Assembly (NCBI GenBank): GCA_963422465.1 | Contig: OY730171.1 | Location: 1,364,001-1,428,000, forward strand | DNA: 64,000 bases | Origin: Lichina pygmaea | Taxonomy: Eukaryota; Ascomycota; Lichinomycetes; Lichinales; Lichinaceae | Reading direction: 5' to 3' | Shown here: piece by piece, positions 63,733 to 64,000 of the stretch | Layout of the letters: every line of letters begins with the position of its first letter | Position numbering within the stretch: the first letter of the stretch is position 1 | The notes under the pieces: model-generated | Databases searched by the model: none | What the model was told of the DNA's origin: nothing | What the model saw: the letters and a program-made list of their open reading frames with translations, nothing else | Program-made: the position numbers and the translations under genes

Positions 63733-64000
63733 TTTTTTGATTTGATTTGATTTGATTTGATTCTTACACTGATTCGGCTGTTAAGCCATGCAGAACTTCT
63801 TGAAGGATTTTTGTCTCTGGTAGACTTGACTCAGGAGCCTCACGTATTTACCGTACACCCCGTGGTTTGTAGTGTACGTACCGTGGGAAAACCCCAAACC
63901 CCGTAGGGGAAATAGGAAAACCACAGTAATGAGGGTTTGTGGATCTTGACGGATATTGGGTGAGCTATTTCTTGAGGGCTTTCATACATCTTGCGAGGAG
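63733..64000 (-). mobile_element. SINE-like element, second copy, cut by the window edge
   Basis: Reverse complement of 4708-4968. By eye the only body difference over about 255 bp is one base in a T run (near 4909). The tail has more GATTT repeats than the left copy. The part equivalent to the tRNA-like head lies beyond base 64000. Confidence 0.85.

Overview
This window looks like a filamentous ascomycete (Pezizomycotina). The one clear host gene is the autophagy kinase ATG1, with the kinase-YVLV-MIT layout of that group and two short fungal introns. The repeats are fungal in type: Tad-like non-LTR elements (LINEs) and Ty3/gypsy chromoviruses.

Layout. 1-4371: a gypsy copy of family D running off the left edge, an inverted piece of the same LTR, and a gag fragment of another gypsy family that holds a solo LTR of family B. 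4529-5336: a SINE-like element with a tRNA-like head, then an unidentified repeat X; both recur at 63350-64000. 5337-19576: a CpG-rich island with ATG1 (8511-11894), poly(G)/poly(C) tracts, degenerate tandem repeats, and otherwise no gene I recognise. 19577-47930: CpG-poor LINE and LTR debris. It includes one full-length LINE with both ORFs open (33081-38517, minus) and a second copy, head-to-head with it, with one nonsense codon (39757-45062, plus). 47931-62800: an old gypsy element (family A) holding a solo LTR (family C), a whole family B element and a whole family D element, each flanked by a perfect 5-bp target duplication.

How parts work together. The LINE encodes a zinc-knuckle ORF1 protein and an endonuclease/reverse transcriptase ORF2 protein, joined by an ATGA stop-start overlap. 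The SINE-like element ends with nearly the same about 40-bp tail as the LINE, so the LINE machinery probably moves it. The two visible SINE bodies differ by one base.

Most notable: the two unrelated gypsy families B and D each carry an extra ORF on the strand opposite gag-pol, next to the 3' LTR. Each encodes a short protein whose cysteine spacing exactly fits a Zn(II)2Cys6 cluster. Family B also carries a three-fold C-X4-C-X2-H repeat between gag and protease. All LTR elements are treated here as fossils. Nothing was searched against a database; family names rest on motifs read by eye.
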